Positions 1-6,411 of a DNA stretch of 18,443 nt are shown piece after piece. The notes beneath the pieces were generated by a model that saw nothing but the letters and a program-made list of their open reading frames with translations, ran no database searches and had not been told where the DNA came from. Position 1 is the first letter of the stretch, and the number at the start of each line of letters is the position of its first letter. The stretch is from the NCBI GenBank assembly GCA_027008885.1, contig JALVDQ010000010.1, forward strand, positions 1-18,443, given 5' to 3'. Source of the stretch: Thiotrichaceae bacterium (GTDB lineage Bacteria > Pseudomonadota > Gammaproteobacteria > Thiotrichales > Thiotrichaceae). A program made the position numbers and the translations under genes.

Positions 1-22
1 TTTATAAAAAAACTTATTTTTA

Positions 23-140
23 CCTGTTTTTGTGACATTATTCAATCACTAATTGAAGGCTGCAGTATAGCCCACTATGCTCCCGTCGCAATGCCTTGAA
101 TATCAAAAAACAGGAAACGAAATTTTGTTAAATTAATTTT
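23..140. repeat. Left copy of a structured dispersed repeat (window-end repeat)
   Basis: The 64 bases at 77-140 recur at 18060-18123 in the same orientation with one mismatch (G119 against A). Upstream of this core both copies also share a TATAGCCC motif and, further out, a CCTGTTTT arm. Here CCTGTTTTT (23-31) is complementary to AAAAACAGG (106-114), which suggests a long-range stem. No open reading frame was recognised in it. It may be a dispersed non-coding repeat or a small structured RNA. The duplication is seen directly; its nature is inference. Confidence 0.75.
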
Positions 141-154
141 GCTTGGGTACTTAG

Positions 155-1378
155 TTATAGATAGGCAAAGGGTATATTTATTAACTTATCATCAATTAAA
201 CCCAGTCGTTCATTGTTACATATTACAATCCCATAAGCACATTGGTAGTCTTTGATAAAGCCGCGAATACCTTTTAGCTCTCGTAAAGTTACGGTTTGTT
301 TATATTTAATCTCAATGGGTAATAAGCCAAACTCACCTTCCAGTACTAAATCTACTTCAGCGCCTGCGCTGGTTCGATAGTGAAAATAATTAAATGAACA
401 GCCTATGCTGTTTAAACCCCGAATCATATTCTCTATAACCATGGATTCCCATGAATGCCCCATTTGAGGGTGGGACAAAACATCATTTAGCCCATGCAGG
501 TGTAATAAATGGTGTAATAAACCTGAATCGCGTAAGTATCCTTTGGGATGTTTAACAATTCGTTTTTTGGCATTCTTTTCATAGGGTGGAATATGCCGCC
601 AGACAAATGTGCCATCGGCGATGGTAAAATATTCCCGGATGGTCGGCGCTGAAACCCCTAAAGTACGCGCAATATCTGAATAATTAATAATTGACCCAGA
701 AAGCTGCGCTAACATCTGTAAAAAAAGCTGGTATTTTGGGCGTTGTAAATTAGGGAATAAGCGTAAAATATCACGATCCAGGTAAGTCTGAACATAGTTT
801 TGCATCCATAACCTATCGAAACGTTTGTTATTTTTAACCCAGGGTTCGGGGAATCCACCCCGTAGCCAATAATCATGATGTTCCTGCAAGCTTGTTTTAG
901 GCGCAGGCATTTCTTGATAATCTGTCAGCAATGAGCTGGTTTGAATCAGATGAAATAATTGAGAGAATGGCTGTTGATACGCCTCGCGCATCATAAAGGG
1001 TGCAACTTCAATAATGGCAATCCGCCCTGCCAGACTTTCAGAAATTGACTGTACCAGAGCAGGTGAGCTAGACCCTGTTATAATGAATCGTCCTTTTTTT
1101 GTTCTGTCACTATCAATGGCTACACGCAAAGCAGGAAAAATCTCTGGTAATAATTGTGCTTCATCTAGCGCAATATTTTCAGGGTTAAGCCGAAAAAAAA
1201 GATCAGGATCACGAGCGATAAGCTCAAAGTCACTACGCTTCTCACAATCAAAAATCTGCCAGGGTTTTGGCAAGCTGTTAATGGTTGTAGTTTTTCCAGA
1301 CTGGCGAACCCCCGTGAGAGCAACACAGGGAAACAGGGTGAGAAGTTCATTTAAGTAAGTAGTAAAGCATCTTTTCAT
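155..1378 (-). CDS. AAA family ATPase with DUF4143 C-terminal domain
   Basis: This is a P-loop ATPase of the widespread AAA_14/DUF4143 type, about 407 residues from the ATG at 1378. Walker A is GVRQSGKTT (residues 23-31), Walker B is LDEAQ (71-75), and a sensor-like TGSSS follows near 101-105. A winged-helix-like stretch (about 230-260) precedes the C-terminal DUF4143 part. That part carries a PD-(D/E)XK-like pattern: E341-x-D343, then E356-x-K358. Reading can be extended upstream to a TTG at 1498. The ATG at 1378 gives the normal family N-terminus (MKRCFTTYLNELL), and an in-frame ATG at 1387 is also possible. A 22-bp-arm palindrome lies over both ATGs and could hide the initiation region. 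The gene is divergent from a related ATPase at 1535. The family's cellular role is poorly defined; members are often accessory and horizontally mobile. Confidence 0.88.
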   Translation of the reverse strand: MKRCFTTYLNELLTLFPCVALTGVRQSGKTTTINSLPKPWQIFDCEKRSDFELIARDPDLFFRLNPENIALDEAQLLPEIFPALRVAIDSDRTKKGRFIITGSSSPALVQSISESLAGRIAIIEVAPFMMREAYQQPFSQLFHLIQTSSLLTDYQEMPAPKTSLQEHHDYWLRGGFPEPWVKNNKRFDRLWMQNYVQTYLDRDILRLFPNLQRPKYQLFLQMLAQLSGSIINYSDIARTLGVSAPTIREYFTIADGTFVWRHIPPYEKNAKKRIVKHPKGYLRDSGLLHHLLHLHGLNDVLSHPQMGHSWESMVIENMIRGLNSIGCSFNYFHYRTSAGAEVDLVLEGEFGLLPIEIKYKQTVTLRELKGIRGFIKDYQCAYGIVICNNERLGLIDDKLINIPFAYL

Positions 1379-1423
1379 ACCTTGCATTATGAAATATCGA
1401 GTTTCATAATGCAAGGTATGAAA
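1373..1423. repeat. Perfect inverted repeat over the ATPase start codon
   Basis: Arms of 22 bp (1373-1394 and 1402-1423) are perfectly complementary around a 7-base loop, TATCGAG. The inner 19 bases of the left arm are CATACCTTGCATTATGAAA. Both candidate ATG codons of the minus-strand ATPase (1378 and 1387) lie inside the left arm. An mRNA starting upstream would therefore bury its start codon in a very stable hairpin. It could also be a protein-binding operator or a mobile palindrome. Confidence 0.9.
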
Positions 1424-1500
1424 CTTGACTCCTAGTTTGTTTTCCTGTGTCAGTCCAGCTTGATAATAAATCTTTCTAACTTCTTTTAAAACACCCAATT

Positions 1501-1535
1501 TGCATGGATTGTAAATCGGAATTACAATCTATGCA
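1501..1535. repeat. Second palindrome at the start of the divergent ATPase
   Basis: Arms TGCATGGATTGTAA (1501-1514) and TTACAATCTATGCA (1522-1535) match except for one pair, around a 7-base loop ATCGGAA. The right arm runs into the first base of the ATG at 1535. The plan (TTGCAT at the outside, an ATCG-containing 7-base loop, ATGCA at the other side) resembles the palindrome at 1373-1423. The two may be related operator-like sites between the divergent ATPase genes. Confidence 0.8.
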
Positions 1536-2982
1536 TGAATATTGTAAGGAAAATACAGCCTTTTCTACTAGAAATGGCAAATTACTATCCTGTTGTCGTA
1601 GTTACTGGTCCTCGGCAGTCGGGTAAAACCACTTTAACGCAACAGGCATTTCCTGAAAAAAACTACATTTCTCTGGAGGCTCTTGATAACAGGGCGTTTG
1701 CCAGTGAAGATCCTCGTGGTTTTTTAGAGGAGTACAAAGAAGGTGCTGTTATTGACGAGATACAGCATACACCAGAGTTACTCAGCTATATTCAGGACGT
1801 TATCGACAAGAACCCCAAAAAAGGGCGATTTATTCTTACTGGTTCTCAAAATTTTATGCTTAGTCAGGCAATTTCTCAAACACTCGCGGGGCGTTGCGGC
1901 ATTTTAACATTACTGCCCCCGGACTGGAGTGAGTTACAATGCTTTCCAAATTCCCCCGAAGATTTGCTAAGCCTGCTGTGGCAGGGGTGTTACCCCAGAA
2001 TTTATGACCAGAATATACCCGCCCAAAGGTGGTTAGCCGATTACACCACGACCTATGTGCAACGTGATGTGCGACAAATTACGCAAATAACCGATTTGAA
2101 TACATTTACAATATTTATGAAATTGTGCGCTGGAAGTACCGCGCAAGAAGTGAATCTGTCAAGGTTGGGTAATGATGCGGGCATTAGTCATAACACGGCA
2201 AAATCGTGGTTATCCGTTATGCAAACCGCCTGGCTAGTGCAAACATTACCCGCATGGCATAGAATTATTCGCAAACAAATTGTAAAAGCACCCAAGCTAC
2301 ACTTTATTGATACAGGGCTGGTTTGTTATTTGCTAGTACTCCAACAACATTGTATTGATGGCTACAGCGAGTCAGAAAGCGGTTAGCCACTAGGCGCCCT
2401 TTGCAGGAAATGGTTGTTCCCTTCACAAAAAGGGCAACAACGTGGATGACCACTTTCTGGCTCGCCCGAAGGGAGCAACCCAAAGCGTCCAATACAGCGT
2501 TATGACTCTTGTCAAGGGAGTAACCATTGCCTTCGAGCCATGCCTTGTCTTGAACGCTTTGGATTGCTCTGTATCCATCAATACAATATTGCTGGAGTAC
2601 TAGTATACGCAATGCAGAAGAATTGCGCTATCATCCACTGCGTGGGGCGATTTTTGAAAGCTGGGTTAGCACAGAGATTTTGAAGCACTATACTAACCAG
2701 GGAAAAACTCCCTCGCTTTATCATTATAGAGAATCACGAGGACTGGAAATTGATATTTTAATAGAAGCTGCTGATACTTTACAGCTTGTGGAAGTAAAAT
2801 CAGGAAGTACGATAATCCCGTCATTTTTTAAAAATTTAAAAAGATTTAGTCAAAACAGCAAGGAAAATTTTAAAATTCAGTCATCCCTGGTCTATGCTGG
2901 AGAAGAGTCATATAAACAGGCAGGTATCCAGTTAATAAGCTGGAGAGAACTGCCGACAGAATTAGAACGATGGAATATGTAG
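1535..2982 (+). pseudogene. DUF4143-type AAA ATPase, split by a 271-bp MITE
   Basis: The 5' part (1535-2332) begins MNIVRKIQPF and carries Walker A GPRQSGKTT (25-33), Walker B VIDEIQ (72-77) and LTGSQN (101-106), then runs to DTGLVCYLL. The 3' part resumes at about 2602 (SIRNAEELRYHPLRGAIFE) and contains the C-terminal EIDILIE...LVEVKSG nuclease-like motif, ending at TAG 2980-2982. The element at 2333-2603 lies between them and brings a stop at 2384-2386. Removing the element and leaving one CTAG does not restore frame: the flanks are still out of phase, so a further small indel is implied. The two halves together would make a typical ATPase of about 385-390 residues. It is a paralogue-like neighbour of the ATPase at 155-1378, divergently oriented, and is very likely inactive as a full protein. 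Confidence 0.87.
2333..2603. mobile_element. MITE-like element with 33-bp TIRs and two internal hairpins
   Basis: Terminal inverted repeats at 2333-2365 and 2571-2603 match at 30 of 33 positions and begin CTAGTACTCC. CTAG at each edge could be a target duplication or part of the TIR. The interior folds almost completely. Hairpin 1 pairs 2367-2383 with 2449-2465 (15 of 17), with an inner stem from 2413-2423 to 2430-2441. Hairpin 2 pairs 2473-2487 with 2555-2569 (14 of 15). The whole element thus forms a three-way, cloverleaf-like cruciform. There is no transposase. It interrupts the ATPase gene, which is independent evidence of insertion. Confidence 0.88.
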
Positions 2983-2998
2983 ATGTAGATAAGGGTAC

Positions 2999-3040
2999 TT
3001 ACACCAGAATATTGGCATCAAAAAACAGTTTATCAGTCAT
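2999..3040 (-). pseudogene. VapC-type PIN-domain toxin, N-terminal stub
   Basis: From the ATG at 3040 the minus strand reads MTDKLFFDANILV and then a TAA. FFDANILV is the conserved first strand of PIN-domain ribonucleases, including the first catalytic aspartate. The rest of the gene is missing: the homology breaks off just before the end of the neighbouring ATPase remnant. The start overlaps the end of the antitoxin remnant as ATGACTGA, the usual coupling in vapBC operons. It cannot be functional. Confidence 0.75.
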
Positions 3041-3262
3041 ATAAATCATCTCGTGACCAAGTACGTTTTCCCATATTCCGCTCTAAACAATGAAAGCTTT
3101 TTTTAGCAGGGCAATTTTACGCTCTCTTTCAGGTGCTTCACGATCTGCAACAGACTGCAGGTAATTTCGAATCATTGCTGTCATTGTGGTATTTTCATTA
3201 ATAGCAACCTTCGAACCTTTTTGATAATTTCATCATCTACATTTCAATGTAATATTCGCCAT
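3033..3262 (-). pseudogene. VapB-like antitoxin, frameshifted
   Basis: The ATG at 3262 opens MANITLK. Following similarity across frames gives VDDEIIKKVR, then VAINENTTMTAMIRNYLQSV, ADREAPERERKIALLKK, SFHCLERNMGKRTW and SRDDLYD, with a stop at 3035-3033. This is the layout of a short ribbon-helix-helix-like antitoxin. At least three single-base frameshifts break it: after MANITLK, after KKVR, and in a run of seven A/T near 3092. It overlaps the VapC stub by eight bases. The reconstruction was done by eye. Confidence 0.75.
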
Positions 3263-3342
3263 AGAAGAAACCCTTATTAAGGGTAAAACTTATTACGGCA
3301 ATGCAAATATGGTTTATCAAGATAATCTTTCGCAGGTTGTAG

Positions 3343-3409
3343 GTTGGGCAGAGGAACGAAGCCCAACGTGATTGGCTTTGATATTTGTTGGGTTACTACA
3401 TCAGCCCAA
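3343..3409. repeat. REP-like palindromes (GTTGGGC / GCCCAAC)
   Basis: GTTGGGC (3343-3349) and GCCCAAC (3361-3367) form a perfect 7-bp stem around 11 bases. A second weaker pair follows, TTGGG (3388-3392) and CCCAA (3405-3409). The wording (GTAGGTTGGGC...GCCCAAC) resembles extragenic repeats common in gammaproteobacteria. No coding potential was recognised. Confidence 0.6.
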
Positions 3410-3418
3410 GCTACGAAC

Positions 3419-3475
3419 TGACAAAATCTGAGAAAGCGTCATAAAGTGACAGAAAATACTGACGAAAATATGACA
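3419..3475 (+). promoter_or_regulatory. TGAC repeat cluster, candidate PilR-binding sites
   Basis: Four TGAC(A/G) repeats occur at 3419, 3447, 3460 and 3471; the last three are spaced 13 and 11 bases and followed by A-rich sequence. They lie roughly 115-170 bases upstream of the start expected from the sigma-54 promoter. In Pseudomonas, PilR is known to bind repeated TGTC/GACA-type sites upstream of a sigma-54 pilA promoter. That these are activator sites is inference. Confidence 0.5.
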
Positions 3476-3561
3476 AAGAGATATTTTTAGAACAAAGTCA
3501 GCTTTTGCAAAACTATAATAAAAAAATTAAAAATCAATAAGTTAAATCTAAAAATATTTTT

Positions 3562-3578
3562 TTGGCACGCCCCCTGCA
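3562..3578 (+). promoter_or_regulatory. Sigma-54 (RpoN) promoter of pilA
   Basis: TTGGCAC (3562-3568) followed by CTGCA ending at 3578 matches the -24/-12 consensus TGGCAC-N5-TTGC closely. The GG (3564-3565) and GC (3576-3577) are 12 bases apart, as required. Transcription should begin near 3588-3590, leaving a leader of about 135 bases before pilA. A small palindrome, GAACA-GAT-TGTTC, lies at the very start of that leader (3590-3602). Confidence 0.87.
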
Positions 3579-3723
3579 TTAATCTTAGCGAACAGATTGT
3601 TCAGGCTGTTAAGCTAATATTAACCATAAAGTTATATAATAGCCGCGCAGTCACAGTTAACTAACTTGCTGTTTAAGTTTACACAATTTAATTTAATCAT
3701 AAAAATAACTATTGGAGTTAAAA

Positions 3724-4149
3724 ATGAAAAAACAAGTACAAAAAGGTTTCACACTTATCGAATTAATGATCGTTGTAGCAATTATCGGTATTCTTGCCTC
3801 AATCGCTCTTCCTGCTTATCAGGATTACACAAAGCGAGCACATGTATCTGAAGGTTTGTCTCTGGCTTCTGGTGCTAAGACTGCGGTTTCAGAATTTTAC
3901 GCGACTAATGGTCACTGGCCTGCAAATAATGCATCTGCTGGTTTGGCAGCTGCGACCTCAATCAAAGGCACAGCGGTAACACAAGTTGCAGTGACTGGTA
4001 GTAAGGTAACTGCTACGTTTAATGATAAAGTTGAAAATGGTAAAGTATTGGTATTGAAAGCTACTGATAATGGTGGCGATATTGAATGGACTTGTAAAGG
4101 CAATGGTACAAACGTAGATGGTAAATATCTGCCTTCCAAGTGCCGTTAA
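3724..4149 (+). CDS. pilA: Type IV major pilin PilA
   Basis: This is the type IVa pilus structural subunit. The prepilin leader MKKQVQKG is followed by F, giving mature [20 protein letters not shown] with the conserved Glu5 for assembly. The protein is 141 residues before leader cleavage by PilD. The hydrophobic alpha-1 helix continues to PAYQDY. Cys124 and Cys140 bound a C-terminal disulfide loop ending KCR. The middle (residues 75-105) is rich in Thr, Ser and Ala and could carry glycans. The start is set by GGAG at 3715-3718; an in-frame TTG at 3712 would destroy the leader. A sigma-54 promoter lies upstream and a terminator downstream. The next gene encodes a membrane glycosyltransferase, which suggests the pilin is modified. 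Confidence 0.96.
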   Translation: MKKQVQKGFTLIELMIVVAIIGILASIALPAYQDYTKRAHVSEGLSLASGAKTAVSEFYATNGHWPANNASAGLAAATSIKGTAVTQVAVTGSKVTATFNDKVENGKVLVLKATDNGGDIEWTCKGNGTNVDGKYLPSKCR

Positions 4150-4188
4150 TAGCAGAATAAACTTCTCTTAGCAAGAGCGTGTTTTTAT

Positions 4189-4216
4189 AAAAGCCCTTCA
4201 AATGAAGGGCTTTTTT
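4189..4216 (+). terminator. Rho-independent terminator after pilA
   Basis: AAAAGCCCTTC (4189-4199) pairs with GAAGGGCTTTT (4204-4214) around a 4-base loop AAAT, with T residues continuing to 4216. It sits 40 bases after the pilA stop and before the glycosyltransferase. That gene may be expressed by read-through or from its own promoter. Confidence 0.92.
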
Positions 4217-4308
4217 ATTGGTATCAGTGTTATTCATACTAAGTTAAGAAGCTTCTGGTTAGTATGCTGTTTACTTCTTATAAATATAAAACAAAAACAA
4301 GAGTCTTT

Positions 4309-6249
4309 ATGGATACTCAATTACGCTTTATCAATAAAGGGATGCTATTATGGAGTAGCATCTTTCTACTGCTACTTATCTTTAGTTATTTTGTCTATTT
4401 ACCAGGCATTAGTGGTATCTTTATCTTTGATGATATTCCAAATTTGACCCCATTGGGTAAATACAGTGATTTTGGCTTCTGGAATGACTTCTGGATTTTT
4501 CTTCTTGAGGGAGATTCAGGACCAACAGGTAGACCAGTAAGTCTGGCAAGTTTTTATTTGAATGATACAAGTTGGCCAAGCTTGCCATTAAGTTTTATTC
4601 AAACAAATATCCTTATCCATCTTTTAAATGGTGTGTTAGTTTTCTGGGTATGCCTGAAATTGGCAAACAGGTTTAAGCTCAACAATAATTATCAAATCGG
4701 CTTTTCACTGCTTATTACCAGCTTCTGGTTATTGCACCCTATGCATACAACCACCGTACTGTATATTATTCAGCGTATGACCGAGTTAAGCGCAACCTTT
4801 ATGTTAACAGGTCTTGTTTTTTATCTTTATGGTAGGGAACAATTAGACAAAAATACAGTAAAAGGTTTTTTAACCCTTTTTATTGGTGTGGGCTCGAGCC
4901 TGATATTAGCCATATTGAGCAAGGAAAACGGCATTCTGTTGGTTGCTTATATTCTGGTGATTGAGTTTTTTTTATTTCAACCACTAAATATTAAACCACC
5001 CGTGAAGTTTTATTATTGGCTTGTTCCCGCTGTAATACTCCCTTTTCTTGTTATACTTATTTACCTGGGGTTAAGGACAAACCCCGGTGCTTTTATTAAT
5101 CGAGATTTTACACTTGAGGAAAGACTCTTAACAGAACCACGAATATTGTTTGATTATCTATATCATATTCTTGTTCCAAAAATGAATTATATCACTATTT
5201 TTCATGATGATTTTGAGTTATCCAAATCAATATTTAAGCCTATGACAACATTTTTTTCAGTTATAGGTCTGCTTTTATTAGTGCTTTTTAGCTTTGCATA
5301 TAGAAAAAAAATACCCTTTGTTAGCTTTGCAATTGCCTGGTTTTTTGCTGGTCATTTAATCGAATCGACTGTTTTGCCTTTGGAGCTTTATTTTGAACAT
5401 CGTAATTATTTACCGATGCTAGGAATTTTTATTTTATTAGGCTGGTATGCATCTTTATTTATTGAGCGACAAAAATCGCTTGTTGCTAGTATCGCTATTA
5501 TTATGTTATTGCTCAATGTGGCTATTTTGTTTCAGAATACTACGCTTTGGGGAAACCCACTGGAACTTGGTATAAACTGGTACCAAAATCACCCAAAATC
5601 AGAGCGTTCACGCTTGCTTTATGTTTCTGTTATGGAGGCGGCTGAGCTGCCTGTAAAACCTAAAGACAAACATCCCTTAACAGATAAAAATTCACAGTTT
5701 TACAGCACTTCTGCTTTTCTTGAATTGAAAAATGCCTGCATTGAAAATACGCTTACGGAAACCCAATTAAATAAAACAGTTAATATATTTGAAAGCAGTG
5801 TAATACATATCTCGGCAAAGACCAGGTTTTTAGAGTTTATAAATGAATGGGAGAAAGGAAAGTGCAAAGTAATTACTCCGACAGTACTAAAACACTATCT
5901 GAAGAAGTTGGCATCACTTGATAATATTAAAAAACACGGACAAATTGCCCACGATGTCCATTATGTGCTTTCTAATATCTATAAAAAAGAGAAAGATTTC
6001 CAAAGTACCATGTTACATCTGGATAAGGCTTATTCTTATAGTCCTTCTTATGAATTATTAAATCTTAAAATAGCAACTTTACTATCAGGTGGTCTTTATA
6101 ATGAAGCCTTAAAAGTATTAAATGACACCTCCAAACTAAAAACAACATTTAGAAAAAAGCTAGCCATGAAAATCAGGCAGAAAGAACTGGATCAACTAAA
6201 ACAGTTTATTCAAAATAAAATACGACAACAGCAAGCAAATAATACATAA
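4309..6249 (+). CDS. GT-C/TMTC-like membrane glycosyltransferase with TPR-like tail, candidate pilin glycosyltransferase
   Basis: From the ATG at 4309 the protein has 646 residues. Multiple membrane segments fill residues 12-420. Motifs resemble the TMTC/DUF1736-like branch of polyisoprenyl-phosphate-sugar glycosyltransferases: FDD (40-42) in the first outer loop, GRPVSLASFYLN (74-85), NILIHLLN, LLHPMHTT (141-148), LSKENGILL (203-211) and EHRNYLPMLG (363-372). The soluble C-terminal third (about 480-640) is helical, with TPR-like pieces near IYKKEKDFQSTMLHLDKAY. Such enzymes transfer sugar from a lipid carrier to extracytoplasmic targets. Its place directly behind pilA suggests the pilin as acceptor, as for TfpO and TfpW in Pseudomonas, but it is not clearly either family. 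An upstream ATG at 4264 is possible. Family placement is by motif reading; the pilin role is inference. Confidence 0.8.
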   Translation: MDTQLRFINKGMLLWSSIFLLLLIFSYFVYLPGISGIFIFDDIPNLTPLGKYSDFGFWNDFWIFLLEGDSGPTGRPVSLASFYLNDTSWPSLPLSFIQTNILIHLLNGVLVFWVCLKLANRFKLNNNYQIGFSLLITSFWLLHPMHTTTVLYIIQRMTELSATFMLTGLVFYLYGREQLDKNTVKGFLTLFIGVGSSLILAILSKENGILLVAYILVIEFFLFQPLNIKPPVKFYYWLVPAVILPFLVILIYLGLRTNPGAFINRDFTLEERLLTEPRILFDYLYHILVPKMNYITIFHDDFELSKSIFKPMTTFFSVIGLLLLVLFSFAYRKKIPFVSFAIAWFFAGHLIESTVLPLELYFEHRNYLPMLGIFILLGWYASLFIERQKSLVASIAIIMLLLNVAILFQNTTLWGNPLELGINWYQNHPKSERSRLLYVSVMEAAELPVKPKDKHPLTDKNSQFYSTSAFLELKNACIENTLTETQLNKTVNIFESSVIHISAKTRFLEFINEWEKGKCKVITPTVLKHYLKKLASLDNIKKHGQIAHDVHYVLSNIYKKEKDFQSTMLHLDKAYSYSPSYELLNLKIATLLSGGLYNEALKVLNDTSKLKTTFRKKLAMKIRQKELDQLKQFIQNKIRQQQANNT

Positions 6250-6258
6250 CTAAAGCAT

Positions 6259-6366
6259 GAACAGGCAAAAGCATATTATAATCAGTTTGGTTTTATCTCA
6301 ATGCCGGAACAGTTGGAGAATTTGTTTTTACCATTAGGTACACTTGAGAAAAATATGAGTGCTTAA
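6259..6366 (+). pseudogene. C-terminal fragment of a GNAT-type (TacT-like) toxin
   Basis: Starting 9 bases after the glycosyltransferase stop, the frame reads EQAKAYYNQFGFISMPE, then QLENLFLPLGTLEKNMSA and TAA (6364-6366). AKAYY-QFGF-PLP...LFLP...TLEK is the usual C-terminus of small acetyltransferase toxins of DUF1778-GNAT toxin-antitoxin pairs. No start codon, acetyl-CoA-binding loop or antitoxin is present. It is a 35-residue remnant, probably left when the pilin-glycosyltransferase segment was joined to this DNA. Confidence 0.75.
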
Positions 6367-6411
6367 TTATACTCTTCCCGTGTTTCGTGCCTCACACAGG
6401 TTTTAGCCACA

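Noticed and set aside
1379..1498. N-terminal extension of the first ATPase to a TTG at 1498
   Set aside because: The extra 40 residues are unlike the family N-terminus and half of them are encoded by the palindrome; the ATG at 1378 gives the expected start.
2304..2612. 102-codon minus-strand open frame across the MITE
   Set aside because: It is made almost entirely of TIR and hairpin sequence and runs into the ATPase coding sequence on the other strand; no protein family was recognised.
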